Shown here: positions 11,965 to 24,462 of the stretch, one piece after another
Layout: each line of letters begins with the position of its first letter
Position numbering within the stretch: the stretch's first letter is position 1
DNA from: Dermacentor variabilis
Taxonomy: Eukaryota; Arthropoda; Arachnida; Ixodida; Ixodidae
Reading direction: 5' to 3'
Assembly (NCBI RefSeq): GCF_050947875.1
Contig: NC_134576.1
Coordinates: forward strand, 59,710,255 to 59,774,254
Length of the DNA stretch: 64,000 nucleotides
Position numbers and translations under genes: made by a program
Notes under the pieces: model-generated
The model's database searches: none
The model's input: only the letters and a program-made list of their open reading frames with translations
What the model was told of the DNA's origin: nothing

Positions 11965-14690
11965 ATGCGGTATTGCTGCGTGCCTTTGTGCGCGCCGAGT
12001 CAGCGTAGAAAGCAGCCAGATGCCTCGTTTCACGAGATACCCGACGGCATCAACGCACGTGCACGGTGGCTTTAAGCGATTTCCAGGAAGGACTGTATAG
12101 GAGCCAAATTCTACTTCAATTGTTCGGTAGTGTGCAGCCTGCATTTCAACACATCAGACTTCAAAGATAACTGCAAGAACCGGCAGCTGAAAGTAGGCTT
12201 TGTGCAGAGCATTTTCTCTGGCTACCCTTCGTATGTGAGAAAGGCTCCCCCAACCACAAGAAGTGGTGCCAGCATTCGGAAACGTAAGCGAGGGCCGTCA
12301 ACAGACGGTTCGTCAAAGCTATGCTCGGTTGATGGGAGTACCAGCGGAATGGCTACATGAAGCATTGCCTCTCTAAGCAGTGAAAGTGGACGCACTCCGT
12401 ACAACGGAAGACAAGTTGGATATCAATGTGCCTTCATCAACGCAGATGAATGTGCAGCGTTGTGTTTGTTAATCAACGTAGCGACTCCGGAGTCGCAAGG
12501 ACAAAGGTGAGGCAGATGCTAATTTTTCAAATCTTATGGAACTGCCGCAGACCAAAGTTTATGCAACGCGCTCTTACGGTGTACAGACGTCCACAAGAGC
12601 GTGCTCTTCAAGCGTTTTTGTCGAACGGAAACGATGGCGACAAATAGAGCTCGCACACACAAAAAAAGGAATGACATGCTTCATAGGACTGTAGATTCCT
12701 ACAAGAAAGAGCGTCAAAAACTTAAAAAAGCAAAGCTACGTGAACGCATTTTTGGAAGTTGCATCCGTGCGGAAGAGGGAAATATGAAGGCGACGTTTTT
12801 TCTGGACCAGATAAAAAATACAAGAAGCAACGACCAGCGTGGTCAGAGCTAACAGTGAGACATTGCATCATTCTAAGAAACTTGTCTGCCAAGGCCTATG
12901 AACATCTAAGGTCCAAGGCTCTGCTGAAATTTCCATGTCGAAATACGCTGCAGAAATATATTGGCAGAATATCTCGAGAAATCGGATTTAGTGAATTGCT
13001 GTGCTGTCGGCTGCAAGCAGAACTTGAATCGCTACATAGAGCGGATGCTAAATCATGTGGACTTGATGTGGATAAAATGAGAGTCCAACAAAAGCTAGAA
13101 TATCATAGGCAAACAGACGCTTCTGTTGGGGAAGCTGATTTCAGTTCTGACCTACTTCGCCACTTGCATTCACCGCGTCATCCGAAGAGTAGAAGATGTG
13201 GGAATGGATGTCGTGGGTATCGTCACCGGCAGCCAACGTATGAAAGTCGTTGCGATGGATATATTGTGCAGAGTGGAGGCGAAAACACTTGCCCCTCATC
13301 GCTCTAATCCCACGAAACATTTATTCCTTGCCTTGGACCAAAGTCACATTGTGAAAAATATAAGATCGCAATTCCTGGCGAACGATATAGGTTCCTCGCA
13401 AGAAATATCTTCCAAGTATTTGAAGACATTGTACAGAATGCAACAGCACTCGACAATAGGGCCGATACGGTTCCATACGCGCAAGCACTTCTATCCCGCA
13501 AAGATTGAAAAAACGAAGGTGCGGTCAGCCGTGCAATTGTTCAGCGCTCCATTAACAGCAGTATTAGTCTACCTGAAGGACGAGGCTGGCCGTACTTGTG
13601 ATGCAGATTTCACTAAAGGAGGGCCATCAATATACTTCCTGAAAATCATAGAGAAGTGGTTTACTCTCATGAGTGTGAGCAACTGTAAAGCACATTCATC
13701 GAAATGATCCTGACGCACGACAGTTCACATATGTTGATGATAAGAGACTGAGATTGCTTGAACTCGAATTTCTCGCTTACATGGATCAACTAAGAAGGAA
13801 GAGCAAACCTGAGAACTTTCTCACAAAGGAAATCTACCATGCACTCGTGATAACAACGAAGTCGAATGTCTAGTGCATTCGACGTCTGCTTCTTGTCAGA
13901 AAGTTCGAGTTTCTGTCGACGAGAAAAATGTCAAGTGACCCAATTGAACCATTGTTTGGATTCCTGCGCAGAAGTGTTGGGTGCAATGATGCACTGGATG
14001 TAAAAAAGTTCTGTATACGGGCTGGAGAAGATTCTCAAGACTGGAATTGTTGCTACTTCGAGTGATAGCAACGTGCACAGTTCATCCTCTTTCTCAGCCA
14101 AAAAAACTAATTGCAGCTAACCAGCACTACCACACGCTCATTGAAGCGATGGAGAAACTTCTCAATCTAGCAGAGGAGGAACTGTATGACCAATGGGTCA
14201 GCACAATGCCACTCGTTTCAGACCCGTACGTGGCCAGTCTAGCTTTAACAGGACGGTTCATCGTTCGCGCAGCAAGCTAGCGAATCCCACGCGGAAATTT
14301 CATTTCACTCCTGCAGGCACCTAAAATCAACAATCCCCTACAGGGTCTCATCGCTCACCAGAACCAAGGAGGAGTTTACTACCCGAGGGAGCAGCTGGTA
14401 AATGTTCCGAAAGGGCTTGGGAGATTTTCTAATATCGTGTTCAACAACGCAATCTCGATTCCTAAGCCGTTAGAAGTCTGTGTTGAAAGAAGCGTGTGGG
14501 CTGTGATGGAACTTCCTGTGTTCCGTTGCGAAAAGTGTGACGAGAGCAAAGAAACATGGTTCTGCATCTCGTCGTCAAGTAGTTGATGAAGCCCGTTTTC
14601 ACGAAATATACCGCTGTAGTGACGCACAGAAACAGGGCGACAAAGCTTCTTGAGCGGAAACCATTGTCCCTTGAAGTGTTGAAGCTATAG
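11965..14690 (+). pseudogene. THAP/P-type (THAP9-like) transposase relic 2
   Basis: A fuller copy. The THAP finger begins MRYCCVPLCAPSQRRKQPD, with FHEIP, RARWL and VCSLHFNTSDF; an in-frame TAA at about 12073 breaks it right after RARWL. A lysine-rich segment follows at about 12650-12750. Next comes a P-transposase helix region (LLKFPCRNTLQKYIGRISRE) and GLDVDKMRVQQKLEY around 13050-13110. After a frameshift come MDVVGIVTGSQRMK, FLALDQSHIVKNIRSQFLA (the D-x-x-H-hhKNhR catalytic block) and IYFLKIIEKWFTLM. After 13707 the frame changes again: SSDPIEPLFGFLRR near 13930 and GVYYPREQLVNVPKGLG near 14375 match later parts of P/THAP9 proteins. At least three disruptions make it non-functional. Confidence 0.8.
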
Positions 14691-14699
14691 CTGGCCAAG

Positions 14700-15506
14700 T
14701 CTGTGAAGCCGTGATGTTGTTCTTCATGAGGAAGTAGACAATGCGTAATCATTTTACTTGCCCACAGTAAGGGTGAAATAAACAGTTTATACACGTACTT
14801 GCGTCTCTACTACGCGGCTTCCTTGATTTTTGCCTGTTTACCGAACCAGACTGATCGCTCTTCTTCCTGCTGGGTCCTGCGCCGGTACTGCAACCGCTTT
14901 TATGATTTACTTGACACTGATGCGAAATATGTTTAACATCTACATGTGACAATCTTCTAGCAGTCAGAGTAATTCAATTTTCATACCCGTAATGTTGAAC
15001 AAGAAGTCGCTGCTGCGCCCCGCCCATTGGAACGGCCCTTCCCGACCCATAGATGCGCCGCGCGAGCGGAGCTTCTATGGAGCGTGGTGCCACCCCATAG
15101 AGCGTGGCGCCACCCCTCGTTAAAAGCGCGCAACTGCGCGGCGGAACGCCAGCAATGGGAGAACGAAACATGTGCCTGGTATCTAGCTGGAGGAGGCGAT
15201 GCGAATAACTATTTAGCCGCCGTGTTCTGGTTCTTTTCTTTATTCGTGATTCGCATACTTGGTTCGCGTGGTTTACACAGTGAACGAAACGAGTCAGCTT
15301 CTTTATGATTAGTGACAGCAAGGACGAGGTAATGGGTCACGTGTAGACAAAGTTTGAAGTGGTTGGGTAATAAGTGGATAACCTGTCGCAATATATTACC
15401 TATATGAGTGCTCTAGCTTTATGATTGTACCTCACGAAAGGGGCAGAATGTCAGTCGTTGTTCTGGCAGCACTACAAATGCCGCCGAGAACAAATTTAGC
15501 GAAATT
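14700..15506. other. Stretch without a supported gene
   Basis: Holds a GC-rich block at about 15000-15170 with an imperfect tandem of gagcgtggtgccacccc (about 15080 and 15100). No recognised domain on either strand. Confidence 0.35.
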
Positions 15507-15518
15507 GAGCGCAACGTT
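15507..15518. repeat. Left target-site duplication of the 15.5-kb RTE
   Basis: gagcgcaacgtt, identical to 16580-16591 just after the gat-repeat tail of the element. Confidence 0.88.
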
Positions 15519-16579
15519 TGATCCAGTCGAAACCTCAGCAGTCATGGAGGCATTCCGGAACTAGGGTGTAGATGAGCCATATGTAAATATACTGGAAAAT
15601 ATCTACAGCGGCTCCACAGCAACCGTAGTCCTCCATAAAGAAAGCAACAAAATCCCAATAAAGAAAGGCGTCAGACAGGGAGATAGGATCTCTCCAATGC
15701 TATTCACAGCATGTTTACAGGAGGTATTCAGAGACCTGGAGTGGGAAGAAGTGGGGATAAAAGTACATGGAGAAAACATTAGCAACTTGAGATTCGCTGA
15801 TGATATTGCCTTCCTTAGTAACTCAGGAGACCAATTGCAATGCATGCTCACTGACCTGGAGAGGCTAAGCAGAAGGGTGGGTCTGAAAATTAATCTGCAG
15901 AAAACTAAAGTAATGTTTAACAATCTCGGAAGGGAAAAGCAGTTTACGATAGGTAGCGAGGCACTGGAAGTGGTAAGGGAATACATCTACTTAGGGCAGG
16001 TAGTGACCATGGATCCGGATCATGAGACGAAAATAACAAGAAGAATAAGAATGGGCTGGGGGGCGTTTGGCAGGCATTCTCAAATCATGAACAGTCGGTT
16101 GCCACTATCCCTCAAGAGAAAAGTGTATAACAGATGTGTCTTACCAGTACTCATGTATGGGGCAGAAACCTGGAGGCTTACGAAAAGGGTCCTGCTGAAA
16201 TTGAGGACGACGCAACTTGCTACGGAAAGAAAAATGATGGGTGTAACTTTAAGGGACAAGAAAAGAGCCGATTGGGTGAGGGAACAAACGCGGGTAAATG
16301 ACATCTTAGTTGAAATCACGAAAAAGAAATGGGCATGGGCCGGACATGTAATGAGCAGGGAAGATAACCGATGGTCATTAAGGGTTACGGAATGGATTCC
16401 AAGGGAAGGGAAGCATAGCAGGGGGCGGCAGAAAGTTAGGTGGGCGGATGAGATTAAGACGTTTTCAGGGACAACATGGCCACAATTAGTAAATGACCGG
16501 GGTAGTTGGAGAAGTGTAGGAGAGGCCTTTTCCCAGCAGTGGGCGTAACCAGGATGATGATGATGATGATGATGATGAC
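15519..16579 (+). mobile_element. Young 5'-truncated RTE-type LINE with 12-bp target-site duplication
   Basis: The 3' third of an RTE-type ORF. From 15697 to 16548 a 283-codon frame is uninterrupted: KKGVRQGDRISPMLFTACLQ, the catalytic LRFADDIAFLSNS, INLQKTKVMFNNL, YIYLGQVVTMDP and WAGHVMSREDNRWSLRV, ending near a TAA before a (gat)n tail. The frame is broken once upstream, at a TAG near 15561. The direct repeat gagcgcaacgtt flanks it at 15507-15518 and 16580-16591, as expected for target-primed reverse transcription, and the 5' junction shows short homology with the element (gtttgat). Three related copies lie at 37.9, 42.4 and 54.9 kb. Confidence 0.92.
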
Positions 16580-16591
16580 GAGCGCAACGTT
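16580..16591. repeat. Right target-site duplication of the 15.5-kb RTE
   Basis: Second copy of gagcgcaacgtt, directly following the (gat)n tail. Confidence 0.88.
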
Positions 16592-19500
16592 ATGAAAATC
16601 TTTGTGAAGTTAAATGAGTTGGATGAAACCCAGTGTCTATTAAAAAAGTTATCTTAACCAAGTTTTGAAACTTGTCTTATGGCCTCTATGAGCTATGCTT
16701 TCCATTGTCCTGATCAAGCTATAAGTTACAACCTGTTTTATTTGGCGGAAATGAGAGGGTGTTCATGTTGCGTGCCATGTCTGACTGAACCGACTGAATT
16801 ACTGATCCCTCGTTTTGTTTCCCTATCTTCAAGGGCTCACGTGAAGGATTTAGTTAGCAATTATGGAGAATTAGGCTAGCGAAGAGATCAGGCTGGTTGT
16901 TTATGTGTTCATATTATCTGCGCAGACGAAAGCCATTGCAACGGGAAAGGTGCAACAGAATATATGGCCTTGGCTTTCCATCCCGCATTTCTTAAATCTC
17001 CTTCTTCGACCACGCTTTCGCATTATTAAGGCTTTATGGCATTTTATATTGGTGCATTACTTAAACGATCAATATCTTTATGGCTGTCAGAGAAATACAG
17101 CGAATCTAGCCAATTTGGGGAATCGGTACTCCGCCTAGCTTCTTTCGAAGAGTTCTATAATGTGTAAGCCAATGTTAGCGTAGGATGCATTTGCAATACC
17201 CCTGTCAAGGCGACACAAACACACTTCACATTTAGTGCGGAAAGTGCACGTGTCGGTTTAGTTCACGCCGCTCCGCAGCAATACAAAAATTCACAAGAGA
17301 CATTTTGTTCATATTCCGTACCGTCATAAACGTGAGTGTTCGTAATTTGGGATGACAATTCCAGTGACATCATGGTTGTCGGCTTCAGACAATTTCCCCG
17401 TCATTTTGTACGACTACAGGCGATGCAGCGAAACAAGATACAGCGTCAACATGGTCACTTGTGGTTACATTGCTCGACAAGGCTTTAGTGTCCTGTCGTT
17501 CAGCTTGCCGTTTTCCAAGCCGCATACTTCCACGTTCTGCAGCACCTTACGCTGCATAATCAAGACACCTGTTCCTCTAATCGCTTCTTTCACGCATACA
17601 TATGCGCAGCACAATCAGCATGATTCTCTTGGATTTGGTCGATGGCTTATGCAGCTGCTTGTAGCTGTGCGATCAGAGCAGGCGGCATCAGTCGCGATAC
17701 GGATGCTCGATGCTACGCTTCTCCGTAAAGGCTTGGCGACACGTTCGGCTGCGCCACCATATTGTGTCAGAACACGCAAATGAGCGCTACGATGGACATC
17801 AGGAATTTAGTTTTTGCATTCGGGGCAAATTTCTAATTTTCGTAGTTTGTTCGATTACCTGCATTGTAATATTCACATGCCACCTTAAAAACAAACGTTA
17901 AGCACTTACAGTAAAGCAATACTATAACAAGTTTCAAGACCAACAGATAACTAGTCGTTTTTACCACAGTTTCGCTTCCGCTAACAAATTTGTTCAAAAC
18001 ACAAAGTTGATGCATATTGTGCACACTACTGGTTTTGGAGGTTGACTTTAAAAAAGACTTCCGCAACTTTTGACCTGAAGGCTTTAGCTGGGCCATGTCA
18101 TAAAAAGATTTAGGCAAAACAGTGCGAATAAATACAGCATTTTTCCAATAGCTAAAGGTGATATATTTAATATATTATGATACAAATCAACTGTGAGAAT
18201 AAGAATGATAAGAAGCACGTGATCGGAAACAGTCTTACAATAGAAGACACAAACTATGCGAGCGTCAGAAAGCGAACTCAAGGTCTTGGTTTCCATCACA
18301 GCCTTGGTTGACGAATTTCAAACCGTGCAAAATGCGAAAAAAAGTGCTCGTGGACATATAATTAGGTGCACGTTAAGGAACCCTAGAAGATCAAAAATAT
18401 TTAGATGTGCCTGACTACAAATAATATAACACACATATTATCAGATAGTGGTTTTGGCTCGTGACAACACAGAATTTATCATTATTACTAACTGGAAAGG
18501 AAAAGCCTCATAAATATAGTGCCTCAACATATTGTTGAAAACCCTATTTGCCTTAGTTCCGTTATCCAACGACCCATGATGAGAACAGAAATTTGAGAAA
18601 GCAAAGCATAGTGATACATCTCTCTCAAAGAAAGGGAATCCTTGTTTTCAGAATCTAGGGCGTGATAACTTTTCAGATTTCATGTAGTTTTAAGAATTGC
18701 CCAGTACAGATAACATAATTATAGCCATATAAATGTATTACAGGATAGGCGGACATTACTTGCACGAGAAGTGAAAACAAATATTCAAGTGAACAAAGTA
18801 ATTCACCAATAAACTCCACAGTTAATTACTTTATGGCACACATGGCGTTTTATGAATTGTAGCTGGTGACGTTGTAAGGCAATTCGACTTCAAGTGAGTT
18901 TGCAGATTCACACCAGATTGTAGATGTGCGCTGGGAAACCCACCATGAAAATTCCCTGTTGTCGCACCTAATTTTTATCAAAATGTTATGGTATTCATTG
19001 AAGCGCAAATGTATCTGGAAGAGCTATGTATTTCGCCCCACGCTTTGGGAAATACGTATAATCACGTGTCGTCCTAGACATCCATTTCAAGTGGATACAT
19101 CTTGCAGTCACACTGGCTGCAATTCGCAAATCGCAGCATGCGCCGTAATGTGATTAATTGTAATGTTAAGTAGTGAATTTATGCTTATTTTTCAATGGGT
19201 GTTTTGATTTCGTACGCTGCTGTTGTCCGCGTCTTCGAATAGTCCAGCTACAGGACAGGAAGGATGCTATCGGCCTCAGGCGATTTTTGAAAATTCTGGA
19301 ACTCTTATAAATGGCCACCTACGTTCTCTGGGAGTTTTGTGTTGTTGTGGCTTAGCTTTTATATTTGCACTCATTGTACCAGCCAGATGTGACGCGGGAG
19401 ATTTAATGTACAAGTAAAACCACCGCAGGTGTGCAACCGGAAAACCGAAATGTAGTTCAAGGCAGCTCACCAACACGTTCAGGCTGCCGAGAGCCAGAGG

Positions 19501-20229
19501 TGGCCTTGAACACAAACTCGAGATCATTGACAATGGCAGACTCAGGTTTGTATACTTATTACAAACATAAAAAACAGATCAGTTCAATTTAACACTTGCG
19601 TCGGTTTAACTGTAATAGAAGCAAAATCAACCTTCACCCTGATTTTGTTACAGATCCGGCACCTTTTCAAGTAAAGAGAGTCGGCTACTGTCCGTTGCAA
19701 TTAGACGACTATGTCTAAATGGCAAACTCTCTAGCAGATATTAGCCGACGAATCGAAACGACAGTTGTGACGCTTGACAGTGACGGGTAATTAGGATGGT
19801 CAAGCGAAGCCATCAGCTGTGGATGATTTACCAGTTTTTTTTTTACTTGCGCTATCCCAAGTGCATTTTCGTAGTCCCGGCTACAATAAGATCATGCGCT
19901 TCATAGAGGACTCAGGCGCGAGGATCGCGACATTTACCAACTACAATCTTGTCAGCCTTGTGCTTGTAGAATATAACACTGCCTTTTCCTCTAATACGCA
20001 AAATGAGGGAATTGTCAGTGTCGCAACATATGTCGTCACAAAGAAAAAGAAGGGAGGAGAAAAAAATTTCGAAGAGCATTCGTATTGAAGATGAGCATCG
20101 CGTGAAGGACTGCAGAGGATTGATTTAAAAACCGATCAATTGCTATTTTTTTAATAATTCCTCAATTAGTTTCGTGAGACAGTGCTTCCACCTCCGCAGT
20201 GACGCTCAAGAACAGCTCTTAACTGCCAA
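16592..20229. other. Long AT-rich stretch without a supported gene
   Basis: Apart from a degenerate SINE piece near 18330-18425 I see no coding or structural element. The open frame at 17352-17783 is not recognised. A minus-strand open stretch near 19540-19430 with a GTGAGC after it was considered as an exon and rejected. Confidence 0.4.
18330..18425 (+). mobile_element. Degenerate fragment of tRNA-derived SINE (type B body)
   Basis: The string taggtgcacgttaaggaacc followed by a reduced match to the SINE body ('...cccaggtggtcgaaattt...') is shared with the full copy at 61.7-62.0 kb, in opposite orientation. The tRNA-like head is not recognisable here. Confidence 0.6.
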
Positions 20230-22650
20230 TGAAACCTGGGAATCCGAACTAGTGCCAGATTTCTCATATACCCTATACCGACGCTTTGGAAAGACCACAC
20301 GCAGTCAACTAATCAACGCGACATAGCTCTAACGCCTCCTATCTTCAAATTGATCGAGGGAATGCTAAGCACGAGACAACAACACTATATCAAACAAGTA
20401 TAGCTTGGTTTGCAGCATACGCAGGCTGGCTTCCGGCCGAACAAGCGCACACATGGCTGCCTATGATTGCTACGCAAAGTGATTAAGCGCAAGTCCCGCA
20501 AGCAGGTACCTGAATGTATTCTAGCAGTAGATATGCGTAAAGCATTCGGCAACGCGAAACAATAGGTCATCCCACAGCATTAGCAGCCACGTACCAAGCC
20601 AAAGAACATAGAATTGGATCCGAAGCTTTCTCTAAAGCAGACAAATCTAGGTCTATGGAAGAGCACTGGGATGGAGTACGAAGTCCTACTAAGCGTATAG
20701 TGGAGTACCCTATGGCTATATCCTCGGGTATATGCTATTCGAGTTGGCCATGACACGGGTGGAACAGAGTTTTGAGCGAGACGCAGTAGCCCGTTTTATA
20801 GTTACGCCAACAAAATCATGGTACGGATGGAAGCGACATATTATTGGGAAGTGCACGTCATGCAAATCGAACTGCAAGTAACCATGCTCAGCCCTACTGA
20901 TACCTTAAATAACCTCGGACTTCAATTGTCACCACAGAAGACGAAAATTACGAACGTAAACAGAAAGAAAATTACTAATGTAAGCAAGCATCACGCTACA
21001 CATAGGCCAAAGCGATCTCGCGTTGACTAATGGACCAATTTGGTTATTCGGGGCATCAATTCCTAGCTGCAAAAAGCTCCTAGCAATGGATTCGCACATT
21101 GAAGCACAAATGGAGACCATTGTTACATATGGTTGCACAAATATCAAGCAAGTATGGAGGAGGACGTTAGAAAGCATGCTAAACGCTTCCAAAACAGCAA
21201 CAGTAGGAACGATTCTTTACGGGAAATCATTTCGCGGCTTCTGTAAGGAAGACCTTGGCGATATCCAAAAGTTGCAAAACGCAACCCTTCGTGCGATAAC
21301 TGGGCTAGCGAATCATGCAAGGAACGAGGACCTGCTCAAGCTGCTAATCATACCACACATTCGGAACATAATCGATGAAGCACAAATACAAAAGTGATAC
21401 TGCTTAGACAAGATGACTTTGGGAAAACAGATTTTGGCATGGGGTAATAAAGTCCACGCAAAGACGGGGCCCTCAGAATTCCCCACATCGCCGCCATGGA
21501 AAGCACCACTGGGCATACGGAAGCAAGAACACTGTATGTCCATGCAAAACAAAGAATCTGGAAATATATTTGAAAAGTGATTGGAACTAGGAATGCCGTA
21601 CCACACCATTGACATCTGAGCGGACGCTGCAATCAGAAACGAAATAGTCAGCATGGCCTGGTTTAGCACATCTGCACCCAACACAGTGGCTATCACACAT
21701 GCCGCCTTTCGAGGGGTGCAAATTTACACGCAGAACTGTCGCCGTATTTAGAAGCGGGCAGCACCATTTCAATTCACACGTGACACATGGCAGAGCAGAG
21801 TGCGCGAAAGAATTATCAGATAGTTACTCACTCGTACAACGCGGTGGCCTACGACAGATGATGCTGTCGCCAAGGACACTAGAAAATTGCTAAAACTAAT
21901 ACAGGACATTCAAATGTTCAAATTTCGTGCACACCGCCGCACACCGGCAAGGATGGGGAACAGGCAGCCACTTTCGCACTTAGCGCGCAAGCGGGCGGAC
22001 TTGATAATACGTACATCACGGCACACACCATTTCTCCGCCATCTGGGTACCAGGGCACCCTGGCATAACAGGGAACCAAGAGGCGGATAGGATAGCTCGA
22101 GGGCGTATCAACCGGGCGTACAACACATCCAGCCTTGAGGAACTCGAGTCAGTACCCATGGGCTACTCAGATATCCTAAATTATTATAAGGGGGTCAGAC
22201 TGAAGCACCCACCCCCAGATAAGGATCTAAGCAGAAAGGATGCTGTTGCATGGCGACAACTGCAGACGGGTACTTTCCCGAATCTAAACCTTCTCAATAA
22301 AATTTTCCCTAGACAGTATGAGGCTAAGTGCCCATGGTGTGGAGAGAAACCAGATCTATAACACATATCATGGGCGTGTCAAAATATTGAGTCCCCAACT
22401 ATCTATAAAATAAAAACCCGTGTGCGGAACAGTGGGAGAGTATGCTTTCCAGCGTAAGCTTGAACGGCCAAAAGCGCCTAGTAGAGCTCGCTCGCGGGTT
22501 GGCCATACTCATTGGAGCCTTCGACTTGGGCACCAACACTGTGATTGCAGACAGAAGAGTCCATCAGAAGATGGAAGAGACCGTCTGAAGCCTCGAAGAT
22601 CTCTTTTCTAGAGCCCAATAAATGTTTTCCGATCCGATCCGATCCCCGCC
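20230..22650 (+). mobile_element. Degenerate LINE with RT and RNase H (I-like superfamily), 3' part
   Basis: The plus strand carries in order: an RT block near 20420-20560 (QAGFRPNKRTHMAAYDC, then LAVDMRKAFGN after a frame change); a post-RT region around 21020-21400 (WLFGASIPSCKKLL, LQNATLRAITGLANHARNED); RNase H near 22035-22110 (AIWVPGHPGITGNQEADRIA, the HxGxxGNxEAD signature); and a C-terminal finger-like CPWCGEKPDL around 22330-22360. Several stops and frameshifts separate the blocks. The 3' end is near 22640, with caataaatg and a short (gatcc)n tail. The 5' half is absent. It is of the same broad superfamily as the copy at 6.4-7.3 kb, but the sequences differ. Confidence 0.82.
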
Positions 22651-23432
22651 ATGCCCTGCTTACCAAGATATCCACCTAAAGGTATGGGCCGGAAGCTCTC
22701 CTAACAGAGCACTGATGCATTGCATCGCACCAAATTTAAAGCAGAAAGTACCTTGGTCCACTTGTCTGAGGGCAAGGGCAGTCTTAGTCGCATGGACAAT
22801 GTTTCTTTTTTATGAAAGTTATGGCCACCGCTGCAGGCACACTGTACATACTTGTGAAAAGGCACCAAACCAGAAAAGCTACACCTGTCCCTACTGCACG
22901 CACTGTCAGGAGTCATGCAGAACAGAATTCGAGTACTTTATTTCGATTCACGCAGCTTTTTCAAATTGAAGCTCCAACATTAAACGCTTACTGCATGGAG
23001 ACGTTATAACTCTAGGCAAGTGAACGTAAACTAACCCTGAAAGACAATAAGCCGTCGCGACATATGGCAGACAAAGTGGCTTGTTCGAGTAGTGTATGAA
23101 GGGTCAACCAGGCTATGAGAGAGTGACGGAACTGAGTATACACCTTGTATTACCAGTCGGCATAAAGCAAATGACGAAGTGTTAAGATAATTATGCGCCT
23201 CAGTAAACAATCGAGGAACATAGATTCCTTTCCACCTAATTCTTCGCAGCGGCCCAGAGCTTTCCCTTTCCTTACAAAATGGCTTTGTTCATTCATTTGT
23301 CTAAAGGGCACTACGTCTACGATATTGCCATGACGGGTAAGTCATGAGAGGCGGCTGCTGAGAAATAAATATAATTGAACGGAATTAACCCGCATATTAT
23401 GTCAATCATGGTTCGTACGAGGACAGGCGTAC
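22650..23432. other. Intronic stretch without a supported element
   Basis: Lies between the LINE tail and the CLCA exon acceptor side. No domain, repeat or RNA gene seen. Confidence 0.4.
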
Positions 23433-23651
23433 CGTTGCTGGGCTCGGGATGGTAAGTGATTTTTCGCGGTCGCTTTCAACTTCCTGACAATTCTGACACC
23501 TCTTTCCTGTAGGGTCAAGAAGCCACGCCGAGAGTGAGGGACTTGCAGTGGACTGGCGGCTAATGGTAACAATTGTGTTGTTTCCCAAGGCGTCATCAAG
23601 AAGGAATGTTACTTGAATACTTCCGATGAAGCCCCTTGTTTCGTACATCAC
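23433..23651 (-). CDS. CLCA: CLCA-family gene, exon between VWA linker and G-T-W exon
   Basis: Minus-strand exon with acceptor ttacag and donor gtacgc, 219 nt (73 codons), phase 0 at both ends. It reads FIGSIQVTFLLDDALGNNT, then WLLDPTGK, and ends SLTIPSPAT. The family has a conserved 'G-x-V-x-V-D-S-T-x-G-x-D-T' strand followed by 'hhLWDPSG' and then 'hxIPGTAxxGTW'. Here the LLDPTG and TIPSPAT segments match those blocks. The exon end abuts the PGTW start of the exon at 1285 with the frame kept, so I place a 22-kb intron between them. There is a potential N-glycosylation site at NNT. The donor is slightly non-consensus at +4 to +6, but the protein continuity supports it. Confidence 0.85.
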
Positions 23652-24242
23652 CTGTAAGACGAAGGCAATCCTGGTTGATTTAAACTACAATATGATACAA
23701 TCATTTATATCCCTGAAACAGATGAAATTCGTGGGTAAAAGCTGCCTATCAGATCGGTCTCAGAGAAGTGCACAATATAGCCACCTCTGTACAACAGAAT
23801 CGTCGGTACCAGTAAACGAAGGGCCGTCTAACAAAATAAGAACAACTATATGAGAGAAGAGCTTTCTAAAATAAAACAAATATTTGCATGTAATACAGGA
23901 TGCAAAGGGAGCCACAGTTCATTATGATAAAAGCAGCAAATATTTCTTCCAAAAGAGAAATCATGTGAGATTTAGTTCAATACTTACATAATAAATGTAT
24001 GTTGTCTTCACACACAGGTGTGCACTATACATGATATATTTGCACAAAGTAATTTGTTTAAGAAAAAGCGAAGGTTTGTTTTATTTTTTTGTCGTGGATG
24101 AGGCGAGTTAGGCATTCTGGGTGACGTACAATACCTAGTTTTCGCGGCGACTCCCGAACACAGTGGTGGACACATTGTGACGCCGAGGAAAACATTGGAT
24201 ATTGAGCCTCTATAAACATTACACTGTATCGTAAATTGTTTC

Positions 24243-24462
24243 TTAAATAAAATAAATTATGGGATTTTACGTGCCACAACTACTTTCTGATTATGAGGCA
24301 TGCCGTAGTGGAGGACTCCGGAAATTTCGATGACCTGGGGTTCTTTCGTGCCCCTAAATCTAAAATACACGGTTGTTTTCGCATTTCGCCCCCATCGAAA
24401 TGCGGCCGCCGTGGCCGGGATTCCATCCCGCGACACCATAGCCTCTGAGCAACCATGACGGG
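24243..24462 (-). mobile_element. tRNA-derived SINE, type B
   Basis: On the minus strand it starts with a tRNA-like head (cgtcatggttgctcagaggc, then a B-box-like region gggatggaatcccgg) and continues with cggccgcatttcgatggggg, then a body ending in ggcacgtaaaatcccat and an AT tail. The same unit occurs near 61735-61975(-) and 47397-47640(+), and degenerate near 37535-37765(-). It resembles a SINE very common in ixodid ticks. Part of the anticodon-arm region is deleted relative to the 61.9-kb copy. Confidence 0.85.

Larger units (their letters stand above)
1286..23432 (-). other. CLCA intron (about 22 kb) packed with transposons
   Basis: Interval between the exons at 23433-23651 and 1015-1285, inferred from continuity of the protein across the G-T-W motif. 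It carries a foldback repeat, three LINE remnants, a young RTE, two P-type transposon relics and a possible LTR piece, all listed separately. Between these I see no coding exon: the stretches 4485-6430, 7330-8200, 10690-11960, 14700-15500 and 16600-20200 are AT-rich or unassigned sequence. Short open frames at 5707-6225(+) and 17352-17783(+) have no family I recognise. Confidence 0.7.

Noticed and set aside
17352..17783. 143-codon open frame on the plus strand
   Set aside because: No recognised motif and no exon borders supporting it.
19430..19545. Minus-strand open stretch ending before GTGAGC, considered as a further CLCA exon
   Set aside because: The protein shows no CLCA block, the acceptor side has no pyrimidine tract, and the 23.4-kb exon already joins the 1.3-kb exon exactly at the G-T-W motif.
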